The notes: generated by a model from the letters alone, not told the origin. DNA of 64,000 bases from Bog-756 sp963845485 (GCA_963845485.1 CAWJSI010000001.1:124001-188000), one strand, 5' to 3'. Positions 36,055 through 45,012 are shown, counted from the stretch's first letter. Made by a program: numbers and translations.

Positions 36055-37326
36055 ATGAGCAATGACACCAACCCGATCCGGAGTGCTGGACCCGAGGCAC
36101 TCGGCAAATCGAGGGAATCGTTCGAGTGTCGTGAAATGGCACCGGGCGTGCACTTTCTCGCCGGATTCGGCAATACGACGATCCTGGTCGGAACAAGAGG
36201 GGCGGCTGTCATTGACCCAGGGCTGTTCACTAATGGCCCCCGGGTGGTCAACGAGCTCCGGGCCATTACTGATCTCCCCGTTCGCTATGTGATCTACACC
36301 CACGGGCACTATGACCATGCCTTCGGCACCCCGGCAATCCTTGAGGACGCCGCTCGACGGGGCCACAATCCACCCGACATCGTGGGCCACGTAAATGTGG
36401 CCAAGCGCTTTGAGCGTTACGCGAAGACCTCGGGCCACTTGGCTGGGACCTTCGACTCCCAGTTCGCCATGTGGGGACCCGACGGTGGAGACGTTGTGCG
36501 GAAGGCCAAGTACTTCCCTCCGACCATCGCTTACGAGGACCGCCTACTCCTCAACGATCTGGGCGATCTACCGATCGAATGCCGCCATGGGCTCGGCGAG
36601 ACGGACGACCACACCTGGGTGTGGCTGCCCGGGCCCCGTGTCATCGTCGGCGGTGACTTCATCGTGTCGTCATTGCCCAATGCTGGAACTCCGTTCCGGG
36701 TGCAGCGCTATGTGTCGGAGTGGGCTGAGGCCCTGGAGGAGATGGCTGCCGTCGAACCCGCGGCAATTATCTCTGGCCATGGAGGTGTGTTCAAAGAGCA
36801 TGGGGTTGAAATGTTGTTGACCACGGCGGAGGCACTCCGGTACCTCGACGGTGAGGTGGTGCGCCGGCTCAATGAAGGTCAGTGGCAAGAGCAGATCATC
36901 TCCGAAGTTGAGCTGCCTACCGAGCTCGCTGACAGCTCATACCTTCAACCGCTCTACGGATGCACCCCGTTTCTCGTCCGTGACCTCCTCCGGAGATACA
37001 TGGGCTGGTACGACGGGAATCCGTCAATGCTGTTTCCCAGCACACGGTCCACGATTGCCGCCGAAGTGGTCGCTCTAGCGGGTGGTTCTGGACCCTTATT
37101 GGACCGAGCGCGGACTCTTGGTGCCTCGGGCACCACCGATGATGTTCAGAAAGCACTTCACCTGGTCGACTTCGTGCTCTTCAACGACAGCGACTCGGTG
37201 GCTGAGGCCCGTGCGATGAAGGCAGATCTGCTCGAGGCTCGCTCGAAGATGGAGCGGTCTTTCGTGGCCCACAACATCCTCGCCTCGGCTGCAAAACTGG
37301 AACGAGAGAAGGTGCCAGCCGTCTGA
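36055..37326 (+). CDS. Alkylsulfatase-like metallo-beta-lactamase-fold hydrolase
   Basis: A 423-residue protein. The MBL core has the metal motif THGHYDHAFG (HxHxDH form) near residue 82, further ligands in GLGETDDHTWVWLPG and ISGHGGVF, then an alkylsulfatase-type dimerisation region (LYGCTPFLVRDLLRRYMGWYDGNPSMLFPS). It resembles BDS1/SdsA-type enzymes but lacks a signal peptide and appears to lack the C-terminal SCP2-like domain. Likely substrate: alkyl sulfates or related esters. ATG 36055 after GGCAGGTAA. Confidence 0.83.
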   Translation: MSNDTNPIRSAGPEALGKSRESFECREMAPGVHFLAGFGNTTILVGTRGAAVIDPGLFTNGPRVVNELRAITDLPVRYVIYTHGHYDHAFGTPAILEDAARRGHNPPDIVGHVNVAKRFERYAKTSGHLAGTFDSQFAMWGPDGGDVVRKAKYFPPTIAYEDRLLLNDLGDLPIECRHGLGETDDHTWVWLPGPRVIVGGDFIVSSLPNAGTPFRVQRYVSEWAEALEEMAAVEPAAIISGHGGVFKEHGVEMLLTTAEALRYLDGEVVRRLNEGQWQEQIISEVELPTELADSSYLQPLYGCTPFLVRDLLRRYMGWYDGNPSMLFPSTRSTIAAEVVALAGGSGPLLDRARTLGASGTTDDVQKALHLVDFVLFNDSDSVAEARAMKADLLEARSKMERSFVAHNILASAAKLEREKVPAV

Positions 37327-37409
37327 AGCACCGAGCAGGTGGCTTCCCCACTGGTTCTGGCGGGCCAGCTCAGGCGGACTCACACGCCCGGCGGACCGGG
37401 GCACGGCCA

Positions 37410-37428
37410 TCAGCCGCCTCGTAGCTGA
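37410..37428. repeat. Degenerate palindrome copy 6
   Basis: TCAGC...GCTGA with a 9-base spacer ending CTCGTA; outer bases are mismatched. Convergent intergenic region, MBL enzyme against flavodoxin-like protein. Confidence 0.45.
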
Positions 37429-37501
37429 AGTGATGGGACGGTGGAATGCAGCCGGCTGAGACGAGTACGCCGGCCAACAGGGTTGGTGACCTGCTGTCCT
37501 C

Positions 37502-38236
37502 CTAGGACCGATACTCGGGATTAGTGAAGTCGAATCGTGACCCGGCATCCCATTCGCGTCGCTGATTCCCGTAAGCCGGGAAGCCACCAGCCGTCTTGAG
37601 CATGTGGGCGAGGTGGAGGAGATTCCAGGTCATGAAGGTGGTGTTGCGATTGGTGAATTCATTATCTACTCCGACACGACTGCCATCCTCAAGTTCGTCC
37701 CCGTAGCTAGGACCGGGACCGGCCTCACCGATCCATCCGGCATCTGACTGCGGTGCGATGCAGTACCCGATGTGCTGCAGGCTGTAGAGAACATTCGAAG
37801 CGCAGTGCTTGATGCCGTCTTCGTTGCCCGTAATCAGACAACCCCCTACCTTGCCGTAGTAGAGCCATTGGCCCTTGTCGTTGAGCTCACCAGAATGGGC
37901 ATAGAGCCGCTCGATCACCTTCTTGGTCTCGCTGCTGTTGTCGCCAAGCCAAATCGGTCCGCCGATGACGAGAATGTCCGCGGCCATCACGCGATCGAAA
38001 AGCTGAGGCCATTCGTCCTGGGGCCAACCGTGTTCACGCATATCCGGATATACGCCCGTGGCGATTGCATGGTCCACGGAGCGGAATTGATCGACCTGTA
38101 CTCCTTGCTTGGCCATGATCGAGGCACTGATGTCGATCAGACGCTGTGTGTGGCTCAGGTCTGGCGAACGCGTCAGCGTCGTATTGATGAACAGTGCAGT
38201 GAGCTTCGAGAAGTCGGGATGGCCGTCGGTTTCCAT
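37502..38236 (-). CDS. Flavodoxin-like NAD(P)H-dependent FMN reductase
   Basis: A 244-residue protein with the FMN_red/flavodoxin fold: LTALFINTTLTRSPDLSHTQRLID near the N-terminus (phosphate-binding loop region), ADILVIGGPIWLGDNSSETKKVIERL near 95 and KVGGCLITGNEDGIKHCASNVLYSLQHIGYCI. I chose ATG 38236; a TTG at 38254 is less likely. Its C-terminal tail (NQRREWDAGSRF) is also found as a gene remnant at 18011. It probably reduces quinones or a flavin-dependent substrate. Confidence 0.83.
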   Translation of the reverse strand: METDGHPDFSKLTALFINTTLTRSPDLSHTQRLIDISASIMAKQGVQVDQFRSVDHAIATGVYPDMREHGWPQDEWPQLFDRVMAADILVIGGPIWLGDNSSETKKVIERLYAHSGELNDKGQWLYYGKVGGCLITGNEDGIKHCASNVLYSLQHIGYCIAPQSDAGWIGEAGPGPSYGDELEDGSRVGVDNEFTNRNTTFMTWNLLHLAHMLKTAGGFPAYGNQRREWDAGSRFDFTNPEYRS

Positions 38237-38432
38237 ATAAGGACAGTCTCCCAATCTCCTTCAGCGTTACGGTCGATGGTCACCACTAGCACGAAGGGGT
38301 CGAAGCTCAGCTTGTGCGCTGAGGTTGCAATTGGCATGCGAGAGTGGGTGGGGCCGGGCCATCGGAGACCAAGTACTGGTGAAGTAAACTCAGCCGGCGC
38401 CCTTGCGAAGAGGCGTTAGGTAAGGAGTACCG

Positions 38433-38519
38433 ATGGACGTTGCAGCGAAGGTGGTCTCGAACTGGCAGGTTATTGACCCGAAGGACGTTCGACTCGCCCT
38501 CGGCATCGACGAAAGTTGA
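38433..38519 (+). CDS. 28-codon leader ORF upstream of corA
   Basis: ATG 38433 to TGA 38519 encodes 28 residues (MDVAAKVVSNWQ...LALGIDES). An ideal Shine-Dalgarno, TAAGGAG, lies 8 bases upstream, which is better than that of most full-length genes here. It ends 120 bases before corA on the same strand, and the gap can fold into two alternative structures. It is either a real small protein or a translated leader peptide controlling corA; no homologue recognised. Confidence 0.5.
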   Translation: MDVAAKVVSNWQVIDPKDVRLALGIDES

Positions 38520-38547
38520 CACCGGTGAAGACACGGGCGATCACAGT

Positions 38548-38619
38548 CATCGGCGCTCAGATGCCGTGATAGAGAAGTGCTGTATTCGCAAGGTTACGCT
38601 CGTGGTACAAGCGCCGATG
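38548..38619 (+). promoter_or_regulatory. Possible switching 5' leader of corA
   Basis: CATCGGCGCT (38548-38557) is perfectly complementary to AGCGCCGATG (38610-38619), giving a 10-bp long-range stem. A shorter local hairpin, CGGC with GCCG inside GATCAC...GTGAT, uses the same left arm, so the two are mutually exclusive. The right arm ends about 10 bases before the corA ribosome site. Suggests attenuation or translational control. Confidence 0.4.
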
Positions 38620-38639
38620 AGTTGCCAAGTGGGGAATTG

Positions 38640-39656
38640 ATGGCACTTGTCAACAACGCGGTCTACACCGACGGAAGGCGGAGTGCAGATCCTGAGAGCC
38701 TGGACGACACTTATCGGACGGTCAGGGATTGTGGCGGTATGGCGTGGATTGGTCTGTACAGGCCGGAATTCGAAGAGATCCAATCCGTGGCCAGAGAGTT
38801 CGACCTTCATGAACTAGCGGTCGAGGATGCGGTCGCTGCTCATCAACGACCAAAGCTTGAGCGCTATGGAACCACTCTTTTCACGGTGTTGCGGCCGGCA
38901 CGGTATGTGGACGAGACGGAGGACGTGGAGTTCGGAGAGCTCCACGTCTTTACTGGTACTGATTTTGTGGTGACAATTCGTCACGCGGAAACTCCCGATC
39001 TGAGCCAGGTGCGTAAGCGACTCGAAGCGTCGCCCGAATTATTGCGGCTCGGTCCCGAGGCGGTGTTGTACGCCATTCTCGACCAGGTCGTCGACGAATA
39101 CGATCCGGTGGTGGTGGGCCTAGAAAACGACATCGATGAGATCGAAGATCAGCTATTCAAAGGCGATCCCAAGGTCTCTCGGAGGATCTACGAACTTTCG
39201 CGCGAGGTGATCGAATTCCAGCGAGCCACCCATCCAATTCTCGAGATCCTTTCGGCTTTAGAAGAGGGTTCTGATAAGTACGCCGTCGACTTGGAGCTTC
39301 GTCGGAATCTGCGCGATGTCAAGGACCACGCCATTCGGATCGTTGAGCGGGGTGATGCCTTCCGGACCTTGCTTCAAAACGCATTGACGGTACAGACCAC
39401 ACTTGTGAGTCAGCAGCAGAACGATGAAATGCGGAGCCTCACAGAGGCGAGCCTCGCCCAGAACGAGGAGGTCAAGAAGATCTCAGCTTGGGCGGCAATT
39501 CTATTTGCGCCCACACTCGTCGGGACGATCTACGGCATGAACTTCGAACACATGCCTGAACTCAAATGGTTCTATGGGTATCCCGCCGCCGTGGGATTGA
39601 TGGTCGTTACTTCGATGACACTCTATTTCGTCTTCAAGAAACGCCGCTGGCTTTAA
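38640..39656 (+). CDS. corA: CorA-family magnesium/cobalt transporter
   Basis: A 338-residue CorA-type channel: a soluble alpha/beta N-terminal domain, a long stalk helix (LRRNLRDVKDHAIRIVERGDAF...), TM1 ending in the signature YGMNFEHMPEL (GMN filter near residue 298), and TM2 (AVGLMVVTSMTLYFVF) with a basic tail KKRRWL. It transports Mg2+ (and Co2+/Ni2+ in some members). The start at ATG 38640 follows GTGGGGAA; the frame is open further upstream to 38577. A leader ORF and folded region lie upstream. Confidence 0.93.
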   Translation: MALVNNAVYTDGRRSADPESLDDTYRTVRDCGGMAWIGLYRPEFEEIQSVAREFDLHELAVEDAVAAHQRPKLERYGTTLFTVLRPARYVDETEDVEFGELHVFTGTDFVVTIRHAETPDLSQVRKRLEASPELLRLGPEAVLYAILDQVVDEYDPVVVGLENDIDEIEDQLFKGDPKVSRRIYELSREVIEFQRATHPILEILSALEEGSDKYAVDLELRRNLRDVKDHAIRIVERGDAFRTLLQNALTVQTTLVSQQQNDEMRSLTEASLAQNEEVKKISAWAAILFAPTLVGTIYGMNFEHMPELKWFYGYPAAVGLMVVTSMTLYFVFKKRRWL

Positions 39657-39915
39657 TAGGTCACCGACCTGGGTCAGATTCGCAACCGCCTCGCCGACGC
39701 CACTTGTTCCAGGTATCGGAGATACCCCGGGCAGCACGGCATTCGCCCGCTAGCATTTGGGATGGATCTGACCGAAAACCGCTCGCCGGCCCCCCGTTCG
39801 GCTGCGACCGTAGAGTCCGAACGTCGGCTGCTATTACAAGCATTCGGGACCCTTCTCGTGGTTGGGTCGTCGGTCCTAAGCTGTGGTCAACAAGACCGCG
39901 GCAGGGAGTGCAAAC

Positions 39916-40263
39916 ATGGCGAATCCCATCGATCCAGATGTCCCACCCAGCGGAACAGGATGCGTGGAGTGTCTCGCATCTGGGGGTTGGTGGCTCCATC
40001 TACGACGATGCACCGAGTGCGGCCATATCGGGTGCTGTGATGATTCGTTGGAGCGACATGCAAGCGCTCATGCACACGTGTCAGGTCACCCTGTCATACG
40101 AAGCTTCGAGCCTGGCGAGGACTGGTTCTGGAATTACCAAACGAACAAATATACGGAGGGACCTCGCCTCGCGTCCCCTGAGCATCATCCCCTTGACCAA
40201 CCCGTTCCTGGTCCAGCTGGGCGGGTTCCAGCCAACTGGCAAGGGCTCTTAGGAGGGTCGTGA
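39916..40263 (+). CDS. UBP-type zinc finger protein
   Basis: A 115-residue stand-alone ZnF-UBP domain: GCVECLASGGWWLHLRRCTECGHIGCCDDS, then HASAHAHVSGHPVIRSFEPGEDWFWNY, with the expected Cys/His zinc ligands. In eukaryotes this fold binds the ubiquitin C-terminus; bacterial copies are common in actinobacteria but of unknown role. ATG 39916 with GGGAG upstream is preferred over the in-frame start at 39883. Confidence 0.85.
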   Translation: MANPIDPDVPPSGTGCVECLASGGWWLHLRRCTECGHIGCCDDSLERHASAHAHVSGHPVIRSFEPGEDWFWNYQTNKYTEGPRLASPEHHPLDQPVPGPAGRVPANWQGLLGGS

Positions 40264-40344
40264 ACTGAGTGGCGGTCGCCTGGCTAGGTGTGGGAGTCCT
40301 CCACCAAATGGGCTTTCCTATCGGCCCGGTAACAGCGCAGTGCT

Positions 40345-40821
40345 TTACAATCCCCTTCTGACGGTTCGCTCCAAAATTCCCAGCGTTGCGCGCAGGGCTG
40401 ACTCGGGCACGATCGGGAAGTGCTCCTTCATGTCGCCGGTTACCTTTGACCAGTCGTAGTAGGAAGTCACATCGGTAATACCGGGCTCACCGGCAGCCAG
40501 GCGATAACCGTAAATGTGTGGAATGGGGATGTCAGGCCCGAGATCCCACGCGATCTCCTTGTCGCGTTCAAAGAGGATAATGCGTACGGTCACGTCATAC
40601 TTGCCGAGCGGAAAGTCATTCAGGGATTCGCGATCCATGTGGATGACGAATGTGTCGCCGACCTTCTCCGCCGGCTCGCCGGTAAAGTCCTGCAACATCC
40701 CAGATGCGTCGATTGCGACGTGGCCAGCCGGGCTGCGCACGATGTCGAAGATGGCGGCAGGTGTGGCTGGGATCGGCCGAGTCACCTCGATTCGCTCAGA
40801 CGTAATGACGGAATCGGGCAT
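40345..40821 (-). CDS. SRPBCC (polyketide cyclase/START-like) family protein
   Basis: A 158-residue SRPBCC-fold protein: IEVTRPIPATPAAIFDIVRSPAGHVAIDASGML at the start (beta-1/alpha-1 signature), ERDKEIAWDLGP in the middle and the long C-terminal helix. AAGGAG precedes ATG 40821 at optimal spacing, so the longer frame to 40956 is rejected. Binds a hydrophobic ligand; function unknown. Confidence 0.85.
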   Translation of the reverse strand: MPDSVITSERIEVTRPIPATPAAIFDIVRSPAGHVAIDASGMLQDFTGEPAEKVGDTFVIHMDRESLNDFPLGKYDVTVRIILFERDKEIAWDLGPDIPIPHIYGYRLAAGEPGITDVTSYYDWSKVTGDMKEHFPIVPESALRATLGILERTVRRGL

Positions 40822-42100
40822 GTGGGCTCCTTGTGGGGTCAGTGCTTCCTTAATCTCCAAGACAATCACATCCAGACCATTGACGGCAGCCCATGCCGTC
40901 CGCTCTCGCTCCGAACCCGTGGGATCATCCCGTAGGCCCGCAGATGAGCGGTGCAACCCACTACTGGACGATCGGGTGACCCGATGCAGAGCCCGAGCGC
41001 GCTGGTGTGCGCTTTTGATGGCTCCGCTGGTCGCTCACCAGGCTGCTAAGAGGACAACCACCTTGCTAGCCGGATCTCCGTGCACGCGGTAGCCGCAGCG
41101 TCTGCCGCCGGACAATGCAAGCTTGATCATCCAGAGCCAGTGGCACGTCCGAAGCTAGGTGTCGAGTTGGGATACTCAACGGACGGGGCTCCCGTGGACC
41201 GTCGTACTGCCCCTGCCTGCCGGGGCCGGTTCCCGGATATTGAGCGTGCCACAACAACCTTGTGGTCCCTGCAATCGCCCCCAGATGTTTGAGCGGTGGA
41301 AGCGCTGCCGAACCGATTAAGAGGGGAAATAGCCCACCGGTCCGGCAGCGCCCACCTTGGTCGCATCTCCTGCTGAAAAATAACGACCCAAGCCTTTCGT
41401 ACCCGGAAACACCCGCGGCCACTCGCGTTTAGTTCGGCCTCCAGGTGGGTAACACCCATGGCGTCGGCCCATGGCACTAGATCCGCCTCTCTTGCCTCGG
41501 GCTCGATAGCTAGACAGACAATCGAGCCATAGGCGCCGACTCGATACATCAGCGAAGTCAGGGTCAGTCCCGGTCCGCCATCCGGTAGATCGCCCGGGCT
41601 CCTCCTCCCACGGTTGCCCCCGACTGGTCACGGGGCATATGGAATGCGGGCGAGCGCTCGCCGCCGGGGAGTAAGGGGGGCCCGGGCGGCGGCGCTTCAG
41701 CCCGCTTTTTCAGCCGGGGGATCGGGTGGGACCACCGGCCTGCGCCAGTTTTAACAGCCGCCATGTGGCAGCAGCGTAACGCCTAGATGAACTTTTCCTA
41801 TCGTTAGTGACTTCTTCGTTCTTCCCGCTCGTGCCCGCAATCGCGCCAGACGGGATTCCCCCCCTAGTGCCTGATTGAGGGTTGCGGCAGACGCTGCTGC
41901 TCAATCGGTTTGGAATGCCTTCTGCCTGGCCACCTGAGGGAACTCCTCACTCCGCCAATGGAGGCCACGCCAGCATGGACGGATTGATTCAGCACGTGCT
42001 GCCGATTGGGTTCTCAGCCTCCGTAGCTGAGGATCGGTTCAGCCCCCAAAAGACACCGCATTTGGGAGCCGGTAATGCCATCGGGCATAACCGTTGGTGC
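40822..42100. other. Gene-poor region
   Basis: About 1.28 kb in which I support no gene. It holds a perfect 14-bp palindrome GGCGAGCGCTCGCC (41649-41662), a G/C-rich cluster around 41665-41700, and palindrome copy 7 at 42013. On the minus strand, 41340-41549 reads like coding sequence (MYRVGAYGSIVCLAIEPEAREADLVPW...) for about 60 codons but then loses that character, so a gene remnant is possible. No tRNA, tmRNA or RNase P signature was found. Confidence 0.5.
42013..42031. repeat. CTCAGC-N7-GCTGAG palindrome, copy 7
   Basis: CTCAGC, spacer CTCCGTA, GCTGAG; nearly identical to copies 2 and 3, including the CTCNNTA spacer in the same orientation. 70 bases upstream of the 42101 gene. Confidence 0.82.
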
Positions 42101-42388
42101 ATGCCAATTGAGGTGAAGCCACCCCTTGAGGCCTTCGCGGGCGATGACAGGGGCTATCTATTCTGGACAGGTCAGAACGCTCGTGGATACGTCGTCAACT
42201 GCTACTGCAAACCCACCACCGACTACCTCATGCTTCATTGGGCTGATTGCCACACGATCAATGGCAGCCATTTGCCGTGGACGACGAGCGACTACGTGAA
42301 AGTGTGCTCACCATCCGTTTCGATGCTGGAGGACTGGGCGAGTGGCCTGGGCGGTTCGCTCCGAAAGTGTGAGATGTGTTGGGCCTAA
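42101..42388 (+). CDS. Conserved hypothetical protein (95 aa)
   Basis: A 95-residue soluble protein, GYLFWTGQNARGYVVNCYCKPTTDYLMLHWADCHTIN... ending CEMCWA, with a GYVVNC...YLMLHxADCxTI core that I recognise as a recurring actinobacterial hypothetical protein, often near accessory genes. Several conserved Cys. The frame is open from 41882 but contains the palindrome, so I use ATG 42101. Function unknown. Confidence 0.6.
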   Translation: MPIEVKPPLEAFAGDDRGYLFWTGQNARGYVVNCYCKPTTDYLMLHWADCHTINGSHLPWTTSDYVKVCSPSVSMLEDWASGLGGSLRKCEMCWA

Positions 42389-42414
42389 ATTCGCCGGCTA
42401 TGGGACGGTGTGAC

Positions 42415-42433
42415 CTCAGCTAGCGGAGCTGAG
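42415..42433. repeat. CTCAGC-N7-GCTGAG palindrome, copy 8
   Basis: CTCAGC, spacer TAGCGGA (outer T and A can pair, giving 7-bp arms), GCTGAG. 26 bases past the previous stop and upstream of the 42501 gene. Confidence 0.8.
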
Positions 42434-42500
42434 ACACCAACTTCGATGACGTCTGAAGCTCAATGGTGTCCGTCGTCTGGGCGACCAGTACCGTTCGTCC

Positions 42501-42713
42501 ATGGCGAAAACCCCAGACGAGGAGTTTTCGATTGGCGACCGGGTCCGCTGCCTGGAGTTTCCGGTCAAGGACCTCACCGGAACCATTGTCCGGCGAGGTC
42601 GCGTCCTCCATCTGAAGGTCTGGCTTGTTCAGCTCGACCAACAGACCGGCCGAAGCGGAGGACTGGTCAGGATTAGGAAACTCGAAAAGCTGATGCCGGA
42701 GGAAAGGCCCTAG
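42501..42713 (+). CDS. Small KOW/SH3-like hypothetical protein (70 aa)
   Basis: A 70-residue basic protein with beta-rich sequence FSIGDRVRCLEFPVKDLTGTIVRRGRVLHLKVWLVQLD, whose IGDRVR...GTIV pattern resembles KOW/SH3-like barrels. It converges on tspO. Function unknown. Confidence 0.6.
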   Translation: MAKTPDEEFSIGDRVRCLEFPVKDLTGTIVRRGRVLHLKVWLVQLDQQTGRSGGLVRIRKLEKLMPEERP

Positions 42714-42763
42714 TGGTGGGAAAGCGTCAAAGTGCCTCCGGTTCGGCGGCACCACCGGTATCT

Positions 42764-43222
42764 CTAGATGGCCTGCCCGGGATCACTGACGACTGCGTTC
42801 AGAAGCGTCGCAAATCCACTCCAACCCAGATAGGGCAGCAGAAGGGATGCTGCCACCGGGTCCTCCTGGCCGAGGGAGACGATTTCCGCAGCGAGGAGAG
42901 CGTCGAGCAGCCCGATGACCACCAACGAGGAGCGCTTGTCCCTGACGCCGAAAAACAGTGCCGGCCACACCGCGTTGAGAGATAGCTGCGCCAGGTGAAG
43001 CGCTTTGGTCCGCCCTGAAGCGGAGCGAAACAGTCGCCAGCCCGAGATCCCCATGGTCAGATAGAGCCCGGTCCAGACCGGCCCGAATGCCGCCGCCGGA
43101 GGTGCCCACAGTGGCTTCCGTAGCCTGGCGTAGGTGTCCTTTGCGTCTCGGGCGCCCAGTCCGCCTAGCCCGGCAGCGATTCCGACGGGAAGGACGGAGA
43201 AGGTCCAACGTGGAAGGTCCAT
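42764..43222 (-). CDS. TspO/MBR family protein
   Basis: A 152-residue five-TM protein with the TspO landmarks: LRKPLWAPPAAAFGPVWTGLYLTMGISGWRLFR (WxPP and the W-T-x-LY helix), LSLNAVWPALFFG (Asn-x-x-W-P) and a C-terminal YLGWSGFATLLNAVV (W...F...LN). It binds tetrapyrroles/cholesterol-like ligands and is often linked to porphyrin or light/oxygen stress. Single gene. Confidence 0.9.
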   Translation of the reverse strand: MDLPRWTFSVLPVGIAAGLGGLGARDAKDTYARLRKPLWAPPAAAFGPVWTGLYLTMGISGWRLFRSASGRTKALHLAQLSLNAVWPALFFGVRDKRSSLVVIGLLDALLAAEIVSLGQEDPVAASLLLPYLGWSGFATLLNAVVSDPGQAI

Positions 43223-43582
43223 GCTCCACTCTTACCCGATAGACGGCGCTTGGGGACATCCAAGCCTCGTCGTTGGGGTCCGATCATCGCCCGAAGACTG
43301 AAACCGCATCCGACTCATCGACGCCGCCAGTGGCAAGGTGTGAAGCCCTTGAGTTGAGAGCTGGGCAGTTCTCTTGGTCGTCACTGGCGGTTCTGACGGC
43401 TATGTCTGGGCAGTTCAGTCGGCCGTCACCGGACAGAAACCAATGGCCATTGACACTCGAGCGGCCGCGGAGTGGGAGATACGGCCGGTAGAGCCATAAC
43501 GGAACTGTCCTGAACTCATCATTAAATCCTCATACCGGACTCGTACCGTTGAGGTCAGCGAGCAGAAGGCAGGGCGGTCGAT
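43223..43582. other. Intergenic region before the 43583 gene
   Basis: 360 bases with no gene. An 11-base direct repeat, CTGGGCAGTTC, occurs at 43361 and 43406 (45 bases apart), and TACCG repeats near the start codon. Probably the promoter region of the membrane protein; no conclusive motif. Confidence 0.4.
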
Positions 43583-44947
43583 ATGCACATGACAGGACCT
43601 AGTGGGATCCTCTCTATACCCTCGGAACACCTTCCCGGCCTTATCGCTCTGGCCATCATTCCAGCTGTGCTGTGGCTGGCCCTATGCGCCATAAGAGCGT
43701 TGGCCCTTGCCCGAGTCTCCTGGGCCGAGAGCCTTTTTGGACGGTTGAGACAGTTGTCATTCGCTACCCGAGCCGCTCTGGTTGCTCTGGTGGTGGGCGC
43801 GGTGGTCCACGCGGTCCTTGTCCCCACCCATTGGCAGGACGCCCATGTAACCGCGCTTCTGTTTATCGTCGATACCGTTGGCTTCGTCTTTGCTTTCGTC
43901 TGGACACTGAGTCAGCGGAGATTCTGGGAATTTATTGATGTGATCATGCTGGTGGGAACTGCCGCGGTCTATGCCCTCTATCTGCTCGCCGGATGGGAGA
44001 CGGCGGACCCGGTTGGGCTCCTCACCACTACGATCGAGCTGGCGTCCGGCCTCCTCCTGCTGGCTTCAGTTCTCTCGCCCAGGTCGGATCACCGCTCGAG
44101 CACCGACCGGTGGCTCGGTGTCGCAGCCCTTCCTATCGCACTGATCTCGCTCCTTGGCGTGAGCGCTATCGGGAGCCAGCTCGCCGTGGCGTCACCCAAC
44201 CCATCCGTTTCTTCGAGCGGGCTGCCGGGGGCGACCACGCCTTCAGATGCTCCAGACTCGAGCTCAGCCATGCCCGGGATGGAAGGTAACTCGTCGGGTG
44301 CGACGACTGCGCTCCACCTGGCCACCACCTCTCCAGCCGGCGACGTGGTCTGGCCCGTCGATATGACGGCCATGGCCACCGGGATGGAAATGGCCGCTCC
44401 GAACTGCCATGCCCAACCGACGGCGGCCCAGCAAGCGGCCGCCACCCGCCTGGTGGACCAGACCGTGGCCGGAGTTGCGCCCTACAAGAGCTTGGCGACT
44501 GCCAAGGAGGCGGGATATGAGCCCATCACGCCATCCGGACAGAAGATCGTGCACTACATAAATCCGACCATCTACCGAGAGGGCGACGTCCTCGATCCGG
44601 CCAAGGTGCCCGTTCTGGTTTACGTCAATACTTCACACGGGGCGGTGCTTTCGGCAGCCATGTACTTGATGCCTCCTGACAGTTCGGGAAAACCGCCTCA
44701 ACCAGGCGGTTGCCTCACCCAGTGGCATATCCACAACAACCTGTGCTTCAGAGCCGGCACAGTGGTAGGCCAAGAGTCCGGCGGTGCCTGTGGGGTGGGG
44801 AGTGTCAACCGGACGACATCGCCCATGATGCACGTCTGGATGACCCCGGTAACCGGGGGGCCTCTGGTGCCGGATCCTTCGCCCGTGAGCCAAGTCGAGG
44901 CCGCAGTCCAGATGGAGGCGACCAGCCCGGCCAACGGAACGGCATAG
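43583..44947 (+). CDS. Polytopic membrane protein with secreted metal-binding-like C-domain
   Basis: A 454-residue fusion. Residues 1-200 hold about six TM helices (LIALAIIPAVLWLALCAIRAL, ALVALVVGAVVHAVLVP, ALLFIVDTVGFVFAFVWTL, FIDVIMLVGTAAVYALYLLAG and others). A Met/His-rich linker (SAMPGMEGN..., PVDMTAMATGMEMAAPNCHA) leads to a soluble extracytoplasmic domain with CLTQWHIHNNLCFRAG and SPMMHVWMTP. The Met/His pattern suggests copper or another soft metal (inference). The C-domain resembles actinobacterial hypothetical proteins of unknown function. Confidence 0.7.
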   Translation: MHMTGPSGILSIPSEHLPGLIALAIIPAVLWLALCAIRALALARVSWAESLFGRLRQLSFATRAALVALVVGAVVHAVLVPTHWQDAHVTALLFIVDTVGFVFAFVWTLSQRRFWEFIDVIMLVGTAAVYALYLLAGWETADPVGLLTTTIELASGLLLLASVLSPRSDHRSSTDRWLGVAALPIALISLLGVSAIGSQLAVASPNPSVSSSGLPGATTPSDAPDSSSAMPGMEGNSSGATTALHLATTSPAGDVVWPVDMTAMATGMEMAAPNCHAQPTAAQQAAATRLVDQTVAGVAPYKSLATAKEAGYEPITPSGQKIVHYINPTIYREGDVLDPAKVPVLVYVNTSHGAVLSAAMYLMPPDSSGKPPQPGGCLTQWHIHNNLCFRAGTVVGQESGGACGVGSVNRTTSPMMHVWMTPVTGGPLVPDPSPVSQVEAAVQMEATSPANGTA

Positions 44948-45012
44948 TGACAGTGGCGGTGCCGGCCCTGCTGTCGGCGGGCGTCAACCCAGATCCCTGA
45001 TTCAAAAGTGTC

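Noticed and set aside
39883..40263. Ubiquitin-like pathway in this organism based on the UBP zinc finger
   Set aside because: Stand-alone UBP fingers are common in actinobacteria without ubiquitin; no E1/E2/DUB-like gene is in the window.
40514..41092. 192-codon plus-strand frame over the SRPBCC gene
   Set aside because: Antisense to a gene with clear fold motifs and a perfect Shine-Dalgarno.
41127..41549. 140-codon minus-strand open frame in the gene-poor region
   Set aside because: Only the first ~60 codons look coding, no ribosome site and no recognisable family; kept as a possible remnant, not as a gene.
43361..43416. 11-base direct repeat CTGGGCAGTTC, two copies
   Set aside because: Two short copies are too few for a CRISPR or iteron claim; noted only within the intergenic entry.
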